Source: Galeruca laticollis (Eukaryota; Arthropoda; Insecta; Coleoptera; Chrysomelidae). Taken from it: a DNA stretch of 64,000 nt. Under the pieces are notes generated by a model, which saw only the letters and a list, made by a program, of their open reading frames with translations, was not told the origin of the DNA and searched no databases. Positions 63,720 through 64,000 of this stretch are shown piece after piece (positions within the stretch are counted from its first letter, which is position 1; each line of letters opens with the position of its first letter). The position numbers and the translations under genes were made by a program. The stretch lies in contig OY998180.1 in NCBI GenBank assembly GCA_963921935.1, forward strand, positions 248,001-312,000, given 5' to 3'.

Positions 63720-64000
63720 GATACACGAAAAATGAAATTATCCATTTAATCATTAACACAACATCAGATGAAATTGAAAATCACATTAATATATCTAAAA
63801 TCGTTTGTAGTATATATCAGAACATTTTTCAATTTGTAATAAAAATATTGGTCTCTGAAAAACATTGGATAATCGAATTTACTGATAATGAAACCAACTC
63901 ATTCTGATCTCACCCTTACTACAAAAGATGTAGATAATTGTGGTAGCATTTTAATTTTTTCAGTAGACATTGTGATACACGAAAAATAGAAATATCCATT
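63720..64000. repeat. Beginning of another C-type block, cut by the window end
   Basis: The unit with ccatttaatcattaacacaac, gaacatttttcaatttg, aatcgaatttactgataatg and ctacaaaagatgtag matches the C-a unit at 21,296 and 40,060. The last bases (acgaaaaatagaaatatcc) open a C-b unit, so the C block continues downstream. Confidence 0.8.

Larger units (their letters stand above)
1..64000. repeat. AT-rich satellite DNA array filling the whole window
   Basis: Every part of the window can be assigned to variants of a single repeat family. The same conserved words recur from start to end: atcgtttgtagtatatatca, acaaacgatgtagataattg, ctctgaaaaacat and cattgtgatac. Spacing between successive atcgtttgtagta arms is nearly always 174, about 238 or about 254 bp, or a specific deleted form of these. 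From the mean unit size I estimate roughly 270-300 monomers. No unique sequence, transposon or gene interrupts the array and neither edge is present. Inferred role: heterochromatic, possibly centromeric, satellite of a eukaryote. The species and the chromosomal location cannot be read from the sequence. Confidence 0.97.

Noticed and set aside
1..64000. CRISPR array
   Set aside because: Units are 108-254 bp and homologous along their full length. There are no short identical repeats separated by unique spacers and no cas genes.
1..64000. CENP-B box
   Set aside because: I looked for the TTCG....A..CGGG pattern. Units have gaattcgttgtaag in some variants but never the CGGG half, so no box can be supported.
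1..64000. tRNA, rRNA or telomeric repeats
   Set aside because: No tRNA cloverleaf with T-loop consensus, no GC-balanced rRNA-like segment and no short G-rich telomere motif was seen.

Overview
The whole 64 kb window is one uninterrupted array of A+T-rich satellite DNA. A representative 174-bp unit is about 73% A+T when counted by hand. I see no gene, RNA gene, transposon or unique sequence, and the array runs off both ends. Complex satellite arrays of this length are typical of eukaryotic centromeric or pericentromeric heterochromatin, so I infer a eukaryotic nuclear chromosome. The style (AT-rich monomers of about 170-250 bp with internal dyads) recalls insect satellites, but nothing in the sequence identifies the species.

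The array is built from one monomer family in three length classes, measured between successive copies of the arm atcgtttgtagta: S (174 bp), M (about 238 bp) and L (about 254 bp). M and L carry an internal cassette (64 or 80 bp) that S lacks; M differs from L mainly by a 16-bp gap in that cassette. Stable deleted forms also recur: 108 bp (S minus 66), 196 bp (L minus 58), about 222 bp (L minus 32) and about 136 bp (L minus about 118). In S units the arm and its reverse complement tactacaaacgat form a 13-bp perfect dyad around a 24-nt loop.

Monomers are ordered into higher-order repeats (HORs) such as L-M-S, L-L-M-S (about 920 bp) and M-L-L-M-S (1,158 bp). Larger blocks were copied within the array. 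Pairs include 1.8-3.2 kb with 26.6-28.0 kb, 4.0-6.0 kb with 31.3-33.2 kb, 6.05-7.5 kb with 41.1-42.6 kb, 11.9-14.0 kb with 16.6-18.65 kb, 38.4-40.0 kb with 43.4-45.1 kb, and 50.5-53.9 kb with 58.4-61.8 kb. Most offsets that I could decompose are sums of whole monomer lengths, which points to in-register unequal exchange or gene conversion. A divergent subfamily ('C type') recurs near 21.3-23.4, 29.7-31.1, 40.1-41.1, 47.1-48.4 and from 63.7 kb to the end, with remnants at 1-180 and 6.05-6.7 kb. Three copies of one L unit carry an expanded (TA)n tract.

The features below tile the window by block. Block limits were read by eye from shared rare variants and are usually good to 10-30 bp. No identity percentages were computed. 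Open stretches of up to 89 codons exist but behave as repeat by-products and are not annotated as genes.
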